Shown here in pieces: positions 17,642-27,254 of a DNA stretch of 64,000 nucleotides. The stretch is from JAEUMW01 sp963734295. GTDB lineage: Bacteria > Pseudomonadota > Gammaproteobacteria > Burkholderiales > JAEUMW01. The stretch lies in contig CAVTGS010000027.1 of the NCBI GenBank assembly GCA_963734295.1, positions 62,001 to 126,000 on the forward strand. Direction: 5' to 3'. The translations under genes and the position numbers were made by a program. The notes beneath the pieces were generated by a model, which was not told the origin of the DNA, did not search any database, and worked only from the letters and a program-made list of their open reading frames with translations. How positions within the stretch are numbered: the stretch's first letter is position 1; the number at the start of each line of letters is the position of its first letter.

Positions 17642-19149
17642 TGGCCGGCTACATCCTCGCCCTAGACCAGGGCACGACCAGGTCTCGCGCGATCGTCTAT
17701 GACGCCGCGGCCACCATGTGCGCCGTGGCGCACAAGGAGCTCACCCAGAAATATCCCCAGCCGGGCTGGGTGGAGCAGGATCCGCGCGAGATCTGGTCGT
17801 CGCAGGTGAGCGTGGCGGCCGAGGCCCTGAGTCGCGCCGGCGTGGCGGCCCACGAGATCGCGGCGATCGGCATCGCGAACCAGCGCGAGACCACGCTCGT
17901 CTGGAACCGCCGGACCGGCGAGCCGATCTGCAACGCCATCGTGTGGCAGGACCGTCGCACCGCGCCCTTCTGCGAGCGGCTGAAGAGGCAGGGGCTGGAG
18001 CCGCTCTTCGAAAGCCGCACCGGCCTTCTCATCGACCCGTATTTCTCCGGATCGAAAGTGCGCTGGATCCTGGACCAGGTGCCCGGCGCACGCGAGGGCG
18101 CCGAAAGCGGCGAGCTTGCGTTCGGGACCGTCGACAGCTGGCTCGTGTGGAAGCTTTCGGGGGGCAAGCGTCATGTCACGGACGCGAGCAATGCTTCGCG
18201 CACCCTCATGTTCAACATCCACGCCGGGGTGTGGGACGACAAGCTCCTCGGCATCCTCGGGGTGCCGCGGGTCATGCTGCCGGAGGTGGTCCCATCGAGC
18301 GGCGAGATCGTTCTGAGCGACCCCGACCTCTATGCCGCCCGCATCCCGATCGCGGGCATTGTTGGCGATCAGCAGGCTGCCCTCTTCGGACAATGCTGTC
18401 ACCATCCCGGCATGGTGAAGAATACCTACGGCACCGGCTGCTTCCTGCTCATGCATACCGGAGACGTGCCGACCCATTCGAAGAGTCGGTTGCTCGCGAC
18501 CGTGGCCTGGAAGATCGGCGACCACACCGAGTTCGCCAACGAGGGCAGCATCTTCATCGGCGGGGCAGTCGTGCAGTGGCTGCGCGACGGGCTCGGTCTC
18601 ATTCGGTCGGCGGCGGAGGTCGAGCGGCTGGCGGCGAGCGTGCCGGACAGCGGCGGCGTGTACTTCGTCCCCGCCTTCACGGGCCTGGGGGCGCCGTATT
18701 GGGACCCGAACGCGCGCGGCGTCATCTGCGGACTCACGCGCGGCACGGCGGGCGGGCATCTCGCGCGCGCCGCCCTCGAGAGCATGGCGTTTCAGACCAC
18801 GGATGTGCTGCGAGCGATGCAGGCCGATGCCGGCATAGCGGTGGGCGAGCTGCGGGTCGACGGCGGCGCCTCCGGTAACGATCTTCTCATGCAGTTCCAG
18901 GCGGACATGCTCGGCGTTCCCGTGGTGCGGCCTCACAACACCGAGACCACCGCGCTCGGCGCCGCGTTTCTGGCGGGTCTTGCCGTGGGCTACTGGAGCG
19001 ACCGCGAACAGCTGGCAAGCCTCTGGGCGAAGGAGCGTCTGTTCGAACCGACGATGAGCCGTGACAAGGCCGTTGAGCGCCATGCGGGCTGGCGCGACGC
19101 CGTCGCGCGAGCGCGGAGCCAGGAGCGGGCGCCGGGGGGTGCGGCTTGA
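17641..19149 (+). CDS. glpK: glycerol kinase
   Basis: Phosphorylates glycerol to sn-glycerol 3-phosphate with ATP. 502 residues, the usual family length. FGGY-kinase motifs are complete: LALDQGTTRSRAIVYD at the N-terminus, the glycerol-binding ANQRETTLVW (residues about 79-88) and WQDRRT, and the C-terminal FGGY signature region VDGGASGNDLLMQFQAD followed by ETTALGAAFLAG. The start overlaps the stop of the ugpQ remnant. No glpF or glpD is next to it. Confidence 0.95.
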   Translation: MAGYILALDQGTTRSRAIVYDAAATMCAVAHKELTQKYPQPGWVEQDPREIWSSQVSVAAEALSRAGVAAHEIAAIGIANQRETTLVWNRRTGEPICNAIVWQDRRTAPFCERLKRQGLEPLFESRTGLLIDPYFSGSKVRWILDQVPGAREGAESGELAFGTVDSWLVWKLSGGKRHVTDASNASRTLMFNIHAGVWDDKLLGILGVPRVMLPEVVPSSGEIVLSDPDLYAARIPIAGIVGDQQAALFGQCCHHPGMVKNTYGTGCFLLMHTGDVPTHSKSRLLATVAWKIGDHTEFANEGSIFIGGAVVQWLRDGLGLIRSAAEVERLAASVPDSGGVYFVPAFTGLGAPYWDPNARGVICGLTRGTAGGHLARAALESMAFQTTDVLRAMQADAGIAVGELRVDGGASGNDLLMQFQADMLGVPVVRPHNTETTALGAAFLAGLAVGYWSDREQLASLWAKERLFEPTMSRDKAVERHAGWRDAVARARSQERAPGGAA

Positions 19150-19207
19150 AGCGGGCAGGGCAAGCGGCTACAATGCGCGACTTTTCGGAAATCGCCGGAG
19201 CAGCATC

Positions 19208-19444
19208 ATGGCACGAGTTTGTGACGTAACGGGCAAGCGCCCCCTCGGGGGGCACCATGTTTCGCACGCCAACAACAAGACGAAGCGCCGCTACCTGCCT
19301 AATCTGCAGTACCGTCGCTTCTGGGTGGAGAGCGAGAATCGGTGGGTGCGCCTGCGCGTGAGCCAGGCGGGTTTACGCACCATCGACAAGAAGGGCATCG
19401 ATGTCGTGCTCGCCGAGCTGCGCGGGCAGGGCGTCAAGATCTGA
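19208..19444 (+). CDS. rpmB: 50S ribosomal protein L28
   Basis: 78 residues beginning MARVCDVTGKRPLGGHHVSH, with NKTKRRYLPNLQ and a C-terminal TIDKKGIDVVLAELR; the full canonical bacterial L28. It is the first gene of the usual rpmB-rpmG pair, with rpmG starting 10 bases after the stop. Confidence 0.97.
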   Translation: MARVCDVTGKRPLGGHHVSHANNKTKRRYLPNLQYRRFWVESENRWVRLRVSQAGLRTIDKKGIDVVLAELRGQGVKI

Positions 19445-19454
19445 GGAGACCGCG

Positions 19455-19610
19455 ATGCGTGAAAAGATCAAGCTCGAATCCACGGCCGGCACCGGGCACT
19501 TCTACACCACGACCAAGAACAAGAAGACGACGCCTGAGAAGCTCGAATTCAAGAAGTACGATCCGAAGGCACGCAAGCACGTGGCCTACAAGGAGACCAA
19601 GCTCAAATAG
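19455..19610 (+). CDS. rpmG: 50S ribosomal protein L33
   Basis: 51 residues, MREKIKLESTAGTGHFYTTT followed by NKKTTPEKLEFKKYDPKARK and ending ETKLK, the full L33. GAGGAGAC lies just before the start. The zinc-binding cysteines seen in some L33 variants are absent, so this is the C-minus type. A strong terminator follows. Confidence 0.97.
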   Translation: MREKIKLESTAGTGHFYTTTKNKKTTPEKLEFKKYDPKARKHVAYKETKLK

Positions 19611-19626
19611 TCGGTCTCCCACCCAG

Positions 19627-19655
19627 AAAAAAGCCCGCCATCGGCGGGCTTTTTG
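19627..19655 (+). terminator. rho-independent terminator after rpmBG
   Basis: Perfect stem AAAGCCCGCC / GGCGGGCTTT with the 3-base loop ATC, preceded by an A-run and followed by T-rich sequence. It lies 17 bases after the rpmG stop. Because of the flanking A and T runs it can work in both directions and may also end the desaturase transcript on the opposite strand (stop at 19674). Confidence 0.92.
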
Positions 19656-19673
19656 GTTCTTGCGCTTCGCGCT

Positions 19674-20834
19674 TCAGGCGTACCGCCGCAGTCGCATCGA
19701 GAATTCGCGCAGCGGGGCGATGCCGCTCGCTTCTGCGCGCTGACACCAGTCCTCGAGCTGCTTCACGAGCTGCTCGCGGGAGGCGCTGGAGCGTGCCCAG
19801 ATCGCGGAGAGCTCGTCGCGCATCGCGAACACGGTCTTCAGCACACTGCTCTTCATCGTGAGCGCGTCGAGACAGCGGCGGTCTTCGGCCTTGATCTCGG
19901 TTTGACCCCGGGTCAGGAAGCGCTTCACCGCGGCCCAGTCCAGCTTCGAATTCTCGCGTAACTGCTTGAGCTCTTCGGCGCACAGTCGTTTAACGCTCTT
20001 CGCGTACTTCGCCATCACGTCGTAACGGTGATTGATCACGGCCTGCAGGGTCGCGAGATCGCATTCGGGCTTGGCGTCGGCCATGCGCAGCCGCGGTGCC
20101 AGGCGCTTCACGTCGGCGAGCCCGACCATTTCCATCAGCCGGATGTACAGCCAGCCGATGTCGAACTCGTACCACTTGTTCGAGAGCTTCGCCGAGCTGC
20201 CGTAGGCGTGATGGTTGTTGTGCAGCTCTTCCCCGCCGATCAGGATGCCCCAGGGCACGATGTTGCGCGAGGCGTCCTCGGTCTGGAAGTTGCGGTAGCC
20301 CCAGTAGTGCCCGATGCCGTTGATCACGCCGGCCGCGAGCAGCGGAATCCACATCATCTGGACTGCCCAGATCGTCATCCCGAGAAATCCGAAGAGGGCG
20401 AAGTTGATCATGAACATGAGCGTGACGCCGAGGCGCGTGTACTTCGAATAGACGTTGCGCTCGAGCCAGTCGTCGGGCGTGCCGTGGCCGTACTTGTCCA
20501 GAGTCTCCTGATTTTGCGCTTCCTCGCGGTACAGCTCGGCGCCCTCCCACAGCACCTTGCTGATGCCCTTCATCTGCGGGCTGTGAGGATCGTCTTCGGT
20601 TTCGCACTTGGCGTGGTGCTTACGATGGATGGCCGCCCACTCCTTGGTCACCATGCCGGTGGTCAACCACATCCAGAAACGGAAGAAATGGCTCACGACC
20701 GGATGAAGCTCGAGCGCCCGATGCGCCTGGTGCCGGTGCAGGAAAATCGTGACCCCCGCGATGGTGATGTGGGTGAGGACGAGCGTCACGACGACGTAAC
20801 CCCACCACGGTAGGTCGTAAATACCTGAAAACAT
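19674..20834 (-). CDS. acyl-CoA / fatty acid delta-9 type desaturase
   Basis: Integral membrane di-iron desaturase that puts a cis double bond into saturated acyl chains. 386 residues. The three His boxes are present: HRHQAH (HxxxxH), HRKHH (HxxHH) and HNNHH (HxxHH, in ELHNNHHAYG). Hydrophobic spans flank them (VVVTLVLTHITIAGVTIF and others). A charged ~110-residue C-terminal extension after VKRLAPRLR is predicted helical. AAGGA upstream of 20834 supports this start over the Met 14 codons earlier. Confidence 0.92.
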   Translation of the reverse strand: MFSGIYDLPWWGYVVVTLVLTHITIAGVTIFLHRHQAHRALELHPVVSHFFRFWMWLTTGMVTKEWAAIHRKHHAKCETEDDPHSPQMKGISKVLWEGAELYREEAQNQETLDKYGHGTPDDWLERNVYSKYTRLGVTLMFMINFALFGFLGMTIWAVQMMWIPLLAAGVINGIGHYWGYRNFQTEDASRNIVPWGILIGGEELHNNHHAYGSSAKLSNKWYEFDIGWLYIRLMEMVGLADVKRLAPRLRMADAKPECDLATLQAVINHRYDVMAKYAKSVKRLCAEELKQLRENSKLDWAAVKRFLTRGQTEIKAEDRRCLDALTMKSSVLKTVFAMRDELSAIWARSSASREQLVKQLEDWCQRAEASGIAPLREFSMRLRRYA

Positions 20835-20936
20835 GAACGGTCCTTGTTTTGTAGGAGTTAACGGAGTGCCAGACAACCCATGAGTGTACAGGATCGGGGC
20901 CGGAAGGCAATCATTATGGTGCGTCGCACCATCACG

Positions 20937-22235
20937 CTAACCTACGGATTTTTCAGGATGCCTGGGAGCCTCGGCATCCTGTCTGAGCTGCACGTCCCGT
21001 TGCGGATACGGAATCGCGATACCCGCCGCTTTGAAGCCCCGCAGAATCGCCTCGTATAGCTCGGTACGCAGAAGCCCGGTGCCCTTCTCGGGATCGCCCA
21101 CGAACACACCGAGTTCCAGGTCGACGCCGGACTCGCCGAGTCCCGTGATCGAGACGAACGGGCCGGGATGCGCCAGCACCCGCGGCTGCGCCTTGGCCGC
21201 CGCCAAGGCGATCTCGCGGGCCCCTGCCAGATCGCAGTCGAAGTGCACGCGCAAGGGCAGTGCGATGCGCACGCGGTGCTCCGTGAAGCTGTGGCTGATC
21301 ACCGTGGACGAGATCAGCGTCTCGTTCGGCACGATCGACTCCGTGCCGTCGAGACTTCGCACCACCACGTAGCGGGCGGTCATCTTGGTGACCTCTCCCT
21401 GGCGGTTGTCGACGGTGATGAGATCTCCCATGCTCACCGACCGGTCGAGCAGGATGATGAACCCGCTCACGTAGTTGCTCGCGATCTTCTGCAGCCCGAA
21501 GCCGAGACCCACGCCGAGCGCGCCGCCGAATACCGAGAGTGCCGTGAGATCGATGCCGACGGTAGGCAGCGCGATCAGGAAGGCGAGTACGACGAGGCCC
21601 GCTTTCAGGGCTTTCGAGAGCACTACCCGCATGTTGATGTCCATCTCTGTTGCGCTCATCACGCGCTGCTCCAGCATGCGGCCCGCCCACAGGGCGAGGA
21701 GCAGCGTGACCGAGACCGCGAGGAGGGCGTTGATGATGGTGAGCAGGCTGATCGAATCGTTGCCGAGCGGAATGCGGATGTCGTCCAGGAACGCCAGCAG
21801 GTCGGGCAGGAGGCCGGCGATGTAGAGGGCGAGGCCGATCCACACCGTCCACGAGATGAGGCGCTCGAAGCGCTTCATGAGCCCGCTGTACGGAAACGCA
21901 TGGCGCAGCGCGAACACGACGAAGCGCACGATCGCGAGCGCCCATAGCAGCGGCACCGCGAGGTCGAGCAGGTGAACCGAATGGAACCTGCGCAGGAGCA
22001 CGCGCCCGAGGAGCACGACGACGAGCGCAGAGAGCGGGAAGAGCACGCGCTTGAGCCCGCCTGCGCCCAGCTTGAGGGCCGCGTGATCCGTGTGCACCTG
22101 AGGCGCGACGAAGCGACTCACCAGCCAGGCAACGACGAGCGCGAATGCGATGATGCCGAACTCCCAGAGCACGGAGACCTGCTGCAGGTCTGCCAGGACG
22201 TCTCGGATCAGCAGCGGCAGTGGGAACTCCGGCAT
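20937..22235 (-). CDS. mechanosensitive ion channel, MscS family
   Basis: 432-residue inner-membrane protein with about six hydrophobic segments before the MscS core. The pore helix is the Gly/Ala-rich ALSVFGGALGVGLGFGLQ (near residues 235-255), followed by IASNYVSGFIILLDRSVSMG and the beta domain with NETLISSTVISHSF. This is the extended MscS-like class that releases solutes on osmotic down-shock. The start at 22235 (MPEFPLP) is chosen over an upstream Met with unlikely sequence. Confidence 0.92.
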   Translation of the reverse strand: MPEFPLPLLIRDVLADLQQVSVLWEFGIIAFALVVAWLVSRFVAPQVHTDHAALKLGAGGLKRVLFPLSALVVVLLGRVLLRRFHSVHLLDLAVPLLWALAIVRFVVFALRHAFPYSGLMKRFERLISWTVWIGLALYIAGLLPDLLAFLDDIRIPLGNDSISLLTIINALLAVSVTLLLALWAGRMLEQRVMSATEMDINMRVVLSKALKAGLVVLAFLIALPTVGIDLTALSVFGGALGVGLGFGLQKIASNYVSGFIILLDRSVSMGDLITVDNRQGEVTKMTARYVVVRSLDGTESIVPNETLISSTVISHSFTEHRVRIALPLRVHFDCDLAGAREIALAAAKAQPRVLAHPGPFVSITGLGESGVDLELGVFVGDPEKGTGLLRTELYEAILRGFKAAGIAIPYPQRDVQLRQDAEAPRHPEKSVG

Positions 22236-22332
22236 GGTCGAGCAGCGAAGTCCGGTGAGCGAAAACGCGCAGAAGTGTAGCACGCGAGGACGCGGGCTTC
22301 GGTCGACCGAGCGCGGGAGCAACCCGGTCGCT

Positions 22333-23598
22333 CTACGGCATGCTTCGTTCCAGAACCGCGGCGAAAAATCCGTCGCAGCCGTGAGCTGCTGGCGTGAGTG
22401 CGAGGAACCGCCCGGTGTCGAGGGGAATGTTCGCCTGCGCGAGCACCTCAGCCGCCGGCCGGAGCTCGAAGTCCGACCGCGCGGCGAGAAAGCCCCGCAC
22501 GATCGCCTCGTTCTCCTCCGCGAGCAGGCTGCAGGTGGCGTAGACGAGCCGTCCGCCGGGCCGCACGAGTCGTGCTGCGGCAGCGACGATCGCCGCCTGC
22601 TTCGCCTTCATCCCATCGATCGCGGCCGGTGTCTGACGCCACTTCAGGTCTGGATTGCGGCGCAGCGTGCCGAGCCCGCTGCACGGCGCGTCGACGAGTA
22701 CGCGATCGGCCTTGCTGGCGAGGCGGAGGATGCGCTCGTCCTGTTCGCTCGCGATGAGCCGCGGCTCGACGTTGGAGAGCCCGGCGCGGGCCAAGCGCGG
22801 CTTCAGTTTCGCGAGCCGGCGCTCGGACGTGTCGAACGCGTAGAGCCGCCCGCGCGAATGCATGAGGTCGCCCAGCAGCAGCGTCTTGCCGCCGGCCCCC
22901 GCGCAAAAGTCGACCACCAAGTGACTGCGCTTCGGGGCGACCAAGAGCCCGATCACCTGGCTGCCTTCGTCCTGCACCTCTATCGCTCCCGATCGAAACA
23001 GCTCGTGCCGGTTGACGGCAGGGTTTCCCTGCAGACGAACGCCGAGCGGCGAGTAAGGTGTTGCCTGCGCCGCGATGCCGTCGCAGCCCAAGCGCGCCAG
23101 CACCTCCGCGCGCGTCGTCTTCATGAGATTGACACGCAGGTCGAGCGGTGCCGAGTCCTGCAGGCTGCCGGCGAGTGCGATCAGCGCAGGCTCGTCGCCC
23201 ACTTGCGGCAGCAGCTGGTCGGTCAGCCAGTCGGGAAAATCGCAGCGCAGCGCGAGCGGCAGTTGGTCTACGGGTGTCGCACACGCCTCGCAGAGCCAGG
23301 CCGCTTCGGACTCGTCGATGAGGGGCGCGAGCTCCCGCCTGCTCACCCCGCGCAGCTTGGCCAGGCACGCGAGCACCATGCGCCGCGGGTGGCTGCTGCC
23401 CGCCAGATGCTCGAGCAGGCGCTTGCGCCGCAGGCAGGCGAACACGGTCTCGGCGATGAACGCCCGGTCGCGCGCGCCGAGCCCCGCGTGACTGCGGAAG
23501 AAGGCGCGCAGCACGGCATCGGCCGGCTGGCTGAACGGCAGCACCGCGGTCAGGGCGGTCACCGCCCACGCGAGCTGCGCCGCCTCGAGATCAGCCAC
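22333..23598 (-). CDS. rsmB: 16S rRNA cytosine-C5 methyltransferase, RsmB family
   Basis: 421 residues. An N-terminal NusB-like helical region (VLRAFFRSHAGLGARDRAFI) precedes a SAM-dependent RNA m5C methyltransferase domain: VDFCAGAGGKTLLLGDLM (SAM motif I), the catalytic VDAPCSGLGTLRRNPD and the second cysteine motif YATCSLLAEENE. It methylates C967 of 16S rRNA if orthologous to RsmB. The start overlaps the end of the upstream DUF3108 gene by 8 bases, so both are in one operon. Confidence 0.9.
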   Translation of the reverse strand: MADLEAAQLAWAVTALTAVLPFSQPADAVLRAFFRSHAGLGARDRAFIAETVFACLRRKRLLEHLAGSSHPRRMVLACLAKLRGVSRRELAPLIDESEAAWLCEACATPVDQLPLALRCDFPDWLTDQLLPQVGDEPALIALAGSLQDSAPLDLRVNLMKTTRAEVLARLGCDGIAAQATPYSPLGVRLQGNPAVNRHELFRSGAIEVQDEGSQVIGLLVAPKRSHLVVDFCAGAGGKTLLLGDLMHSRGRLYAFDTSERRLAKLKPRLARAGLSNVEPRLIASEQDERILRLASKADRVLVDAPCSGLGTLRRNPDLKWRQTPAAIDGMKAKQAAIVAAAARLVRPGGRLVYATCSLLAEENEAIVRGFLAARSDFELRPAAEVLAQANIPLDTGRFLALTPAAHGCDGFFAAVLERSMP

Positions 23599-24700
23599 GG
23601 ACGAGCTGGATGGCGGTGACGAGCTGCTCCCCTGCGATGCTGCCCTTGCGGTCGGTAAAGCGCAGGCGCACCGGCAGATAGGCGAAGTCGACCGCGAGCC
23701 AGACCTCGATCCCTTCCTCGCCCGGCTTGCGCGACTGTCTTACGTACAAGGCGCGCAGGTCTCCCATCGGCGTTTCCACGACTTCCTGCGGTCCGACCTC
23801 GACTTCATAGGTGTCGAGCTTGCGGCCATTGGTGAGATTGATCTGCATCGGCCCCGGCTCGAGCCGCACCACCGAGAGCTGACAGATGAGCGACAGGAGA
23901 TCGAGCGACGACGGCCGCAGGGGTACCTCGTGCACCCCGTCCGCACCGCTGAAGCGCGCGACAGCCGCGGCGCGGTCGAACTCGACGCGAAACTGCTTCT
24001 CGCCTTTTCGGCTGGCGCGGTCGATGCGGAAGAAGTCGGGCTCGAAGCCGGCTTCGGAAACCCGGCCCGCGCTCCCGGAGCTCATGCCGAACGGGTAGAA
24101 GAGGGCGGCGAGCCCTACCGTCTTGCCGCTCGTGGCGAGGCGATAGCGCCCGTCGGCGATGTCCCAGGTGAGCTCGCTGCGACCCACCAGGAATCGGTTC
24201 GAGCCGTAGTAGAGATCGAAGTGGATCGTGCCCTGCGGCGGCATCGGACGCTCTGCACGAAGCGGTGTGACCGTCGACGCTGCGACAGCCGCCTGCGGCA
24301 CCGAAGGCGCGGCTTCGGCGGCGCCGGCACTTGGCGCTGTCGTTGCGGAACCCGCTTCGATCGGCTGCGCGAGACCCGGATCGTCGTTCAGTGTGGCTGC
24401 TGTTTCGTGCACGATTGGAGCGCGCGTCGGCGCGGATCGCTCGGCCCTGCGCGGTGGCGCTAGTTTCTGCACGGGCGCGGCGCGGGGTTCGGCCTGCGGG
24501 GGCGGCGGTGGGGGCGGCGGAGGCTCTTCCTTCGCCGCGATCAGGGTGGCCTCGAGCGGTGGCACGGGCTCAGGGGACGCGGGTGCGCGGATGCGGCTTG
24601 CGATCGCGAAATGCAGCGCGACCGAGATGGCGAGCGCGAACGCGAGCCGGCCCCGGGTGCCGAGAATCCCCGTCGAGCCAATCGCTGCGGCAGTCGTCAT
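23591..24700 (-). CDS. DUF3108 domain protein with TonB-like N-terminus
   Basis: 369 residues. One N-terminal membrane anchor (LAFALAISVALHFAI) is followed by a Pro/Ala-rich linker containing a nine-proline run, as in TonB-like periplasm-spanning proteins. The C-terminal 215 residues are the DUF3108 domain (TIHFDLYYGSNRFLVGRSEL, LFYPFGMSSGSAGRVSEAG, EVWLAVDFAYLPVRLRF). Function unknown; it is probably periplasmic. Its position between purN and rsmB is a conserved betaproteobacterial arrangement. Start at 24700 precedes the anchor. Confidence 0.85.
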   Translation of the reverse strand: MTTAAAIGSTGILGTRGRLAFALAISVALHFAIASRIRAPASPEPVPPLEATLIAAKEEPPPPPPPPPQAEPRAAPVQKLAPPRRAERSAPTRAPIVHETAATLNDDPGLAQPIEAGSATTAPSAGAAEAAPSVPQAAVAASTVTPLRAERPMPPQGTIHFDLYYGSNRFLVGRSELTWDIADGRYRLATSGKTVGLAALFYPFGMSSGSAGRVSEAGFEPDFFRIDRASRKGEKQFRVEFDRAAAVARFSGADGVHEVPLRPSSLDLLSLICQLSVVRLEPGPMQINLTNGRKLDTYEVEVGPQEVVETPMGDLRALYVRQSRKPGEEGIEVWLAVDFAYLPVRLRFTDRKGSIAGEQLVTAIQLVRG

Positions 24701-24719
24701 GTCCGATCGCGCCGACCGA

Positions 24720-25361
24720 TTACGTTTCGAGCGCAGGCACGACGAGCGCGCCGGCACCGTTCGCCTCGCCGCGCACCGTGACCCGACCGTCCGCATCCAC
24801 CGACACGCGTCCCTGGCAGAGCCAGCGCACGGCCTGCGGGAAGATGCGGTGCTCCTGTGCGAGGACGCGCGCCGCGAGCGCTGCCTCCGTATCGTCCGCG
24901 CGCACCGGCACCGCCGCCTGGATGAGGATGGGGCCATGGTCGAGCCGGGGCGTGACGAAGTGCACCGTGCAGCCATGCACCCTGACGCCTGCCGCGAGCA
25001 CGCGTGCGTGCGTCTGCACGCCCGGAAACGCCGGCAGGAGCGAGGGATGAATATTGACGAGGCGGCCCGGGTAGCGATTCACGAACGCCTCGCCCAGGAT
25101 GCGCATGAAGCCCGCGAGCAGTACGTAGTCCGGCGCGTATTCATCGATCACTTGGGCGAGCTTCGCATCGAAAGCGTCGCGGGTCGGGAACGCCCGGTGC
25201 TCGACCACGCGGGTCCGGATGTCGTGACTGGCCGCGATGGCGAGCCCCGCGGCATCGGCGCGGTTGCTCACGACGGCGGCGATGCGGGCGGGCAGCGACG
25301 CCTTCAGCAAGGCCTCCATATTGCTGCCGCGGCCGGAGATCAGGACGACGAGGGCTGGCAT
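24720..25361 (-). CDS. purN: phosphoribosylglycinamide formyltransferase
   Basis: Transfers the formyl group of 10-formyl-THF to GAR, the third step of purine synthesis. 213 residues. The N-terminal LISGRGSNMEALL, the catalytic loop VNIHPSLLPAFPG (Asn-His) and the later Asp of HFVTPRLDHGPILIQ are all present. It lies 7 bases after purM, in the same operon. Confidence 0.95.
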   Translation of the reverse strand: MPALVVLISGRGSNMEALLKASLPARIAAVVSNRADAAGLAIAASHDIRTRVVEHRAFPTRDAFDAKLAQVIDEYAPDYVLLAGFMRILGEAFVNRYPGRLVNIHPSLLPAFPGVQTHARVLAAGVRVHGCTVHFVTPRLDHGPILIQAAVPVRADDTEAALAARVLAQEHRIFPQAVRWLCQGRVSVDADGRVTVRGEANGAGALVVPALET

Positions 25362-25368
25362 CGCGCGC

Positions 25369-26406
25369 TCAGACGATCACGATCTGCGGTTCGTCGCCGC
25401 GCCGCGCCCGGATGCATCCGATGCAAAACACCTGCTCGCCGTGCGCCGACAGCGCATCGATTGCCGCATCCGCATGCGCCGGGTCGACGACGATCACGAA
25501 GCCGATGCCGCAGTTGAAGGTCCGATACATTTCGGCCGGGGCGACGTTGCCGGATTCCCGCAGCCAGTGGAAGAGCGGCGGCAGCGTCCACGCGCGGGCG
25601 TCGATCTCGGCGACGAGCCGCTCGGGCAGGATACGTGGCACGTTTCCGGTGAGCCCCCCGCCCGTGATGTGCGCCATACCTTTCACGGGAATGCACTGCA
25701 AAAGCGCGAGCACCGGTTTCACGTAGATGCGCGTGGGCATTAGGATCGCGTCGGCGAAACGCCGTCCGTCGAAGGCGGCAGGGAGATCGCTCTGACAGCG
25801 CTCCATGATCTTGCGGATGAGGGAATAGCCGTTCGAATGAGCGCCGCTCGAAGCGAGGCCGAGCACCGTATCGCCGGCGGCGATGCCGCGCCCGTCGACG
25901 ATCCGGCTCTTCTCCACCGCGCCGACGGCGAAGCCTGCGAGGTCGTATTCGCCGGCCGGATACATGCCCGGCATCTCGGCGGTCTCGCCGCCGATGAGCG
26001 CGCACCCCGCCTGCTCGCAGCCGGCGGCGATGCTCCGAATCACGGCTGCGGCGGTGTCCACGTCTAGCTTCCCGCACGCGAAGTAATCGAGGAAGAAGAG
26101 CGGCTCGGCGCCCTGCACGAGAATGTCGTTCACGCTCATCGCCACGAGGTCGATGCCGACGGTGTCGTGCCGTTGGAGCTCGAACGCGAGCTTGAGCTTG
26201 GTGCCGACACCGTCGGTGCCGGCGACCAGCACCGGTTCGCGATAATTCTTCGAGATCTCGAACAATGCGCCGAAGCCGCCGATGCCGGCCAGCACCTCGG
26301 GGCGCATCGTGCGCCGGGCGAAGGGCTTGATGCGCTCGACCAGCGCGTCGCCCGCATCGATGTCGACGCCAGCATCGCGATACGAAAGAGGGGTGTCGTG
26401 CTTCAT
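25369..26406 (-). CDS. purM: phosphoribosylformylglycinamidine cyclo-ligase (AIR synthetase)
   Basis: ATP-dependent ring closure of FGAM to AIR, step five of purine synthesis. 345 residues: YRDAGVDIDAGDALVERIKP, GTDGVGTKLKLAF, VAMSVNDILVQGAEPLFFLD, GGETAEMPGMY and LASSGAHSNGYSLIRK are the expected motifs. The start at 26406 (MKHDTPLSYRDAG) is the family start although the frame is open much further. Divergent from hda, with a 120-base intergenic gap. Confidence 0.95.
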   Translation of the reverse strand: MKHDTPLSYRDAGVDIDAGDALVERIKPFARRTMRPEVLAGIGGFGALFEISKNYREPVLVAGTDGVGTKLKLAFELQRHDTVGIDLVAMSVNDILVQGAEPLFFLDYFACGKLDVDTAAAVIRSIAAGCEQAGCALIGGETAEMPGMYPAGEYDLAGFAVGAVEKSRIVDGRGIAAGDTVLGLASSGAHSNGYSLIRKIMERCQSDLPAAFDGRRFADAILMPTRIYVKPVLALLQCIPVKGMAHITGGGLTGNVPRILPERLVAEIDARAWTLPPLFHWLRESGNVAPAEMYRTFNCGIGFVIVVDPAHADAAIDALSAHGEQVFCIGCIRARRGDEPQIVIV

Positions 26407-26526
26407 GTTCGGCTCCGTCCCGAGCGCCTTTGGTGCGAGTGATTTACGGTAAGCTACGCGGCGTCGAGGTGCTCGGATTCTAGCGGAAACGGGCTGCGCC
26501 GGTTTCGCATCGACCTCGCGTCCCTC

Positions 26527-27189
26527 ATGAAGCAGCTCGTTCTCGACCTTATACCCGACGCCGGTCCGACCCTCGACAATTTCGTCGCGGGTCCCAATGG
26601 CGAGGCCGTTCACGCATTGCGCGAGCTCGCCGCAGGCGCGCGACGGGAGGCTGTCGTCTACGTTTTCGGCGCGCCGGGCAGCGGGCGCACGCATCTGCTG
26701 CGGGCCGTGGTCGCGAGCTGTGCTGGCGCGACGTACGTCACAGGCGACAGCACGGATGCCGTGCCCGACCCATTGCCCGATCTCGTCGCCTGGGATGATG
26801 TGCATGCGCTCGACGACGCCGCACAGGCGCGCCTCTTCGCTCTGCAGATCCGGATGCGGGAGTCGGGCGGCGTGCTCCTTTGCGCAGGTGACGTTCCGCC
26901 GGCGCGGCTTGCCCTGCGCGCGGACGTGATCACGCGCCTCGCCGCGGGTCTCACGTATCCGCTGCACGTGCTGACGGACGAAGACAAGGCGGAGGCCGTA
27001 TCGCGCCACGCCGAGCTCCGCGGGTTCCGACTTGGGCGCGACGTGATCGACTATCTCCTGCGTCGCCACGCGCGCGACCTGCCGGCGCTCATTCGCATGC
27101 TGGAGGCGCTCGACCGCTATTCGCTCGCGACGAAGCGACCCGTCACGGTGCCGCTCTTGCGGGAGCTGCTTGCGGAGACGCCGCGCTGA
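26527..27189 (+). CDS. hda: DnaA regulatory inactivator Hda
   Basis: 220-residue AAA+ protein that, with the DNA-loaded sliding clamp, makes DnaA hydrolyse its ATP and so prevents re-initiation. The N-terminal KQLVLDL is the clamp-binding motif. Walker A is degenerate but typical (GAPGSGRTHLL, about residues 49-59), the sensor region reads VLLCAGDVPPARLALRADV, and the C-terminal lid ends DLPALIRMLEALDRYS. The placement next to purM is standard in betaproteobacteria. Confidence 0.9.
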   Translation: MKQLVLDLIPDAGPTLDNFVAGPNGEAVHALRELAAGARREAVVYVFGAPGSGRTHLLRAVVASCAGATYVTGDSTDAVPDPLPDLVAWDDVHALDDAAQARLFALQIRMRESGGVLLCAGDVPPARLALRADVITRLAAGLTYPLHVLTDEDKAEAVSRHAELRGFRLGRDVIDYLLRRHARDLPALIRMLEALDRYSLATKRPVTVPLLRELLAETPR

Positions 27190-27254
27190 CGCAGGAGTCG
27201 CCACCCGGGTACTCGCGCGACCGTTCGGCTCTTTTCGCGGTCGCGGAAACCTCC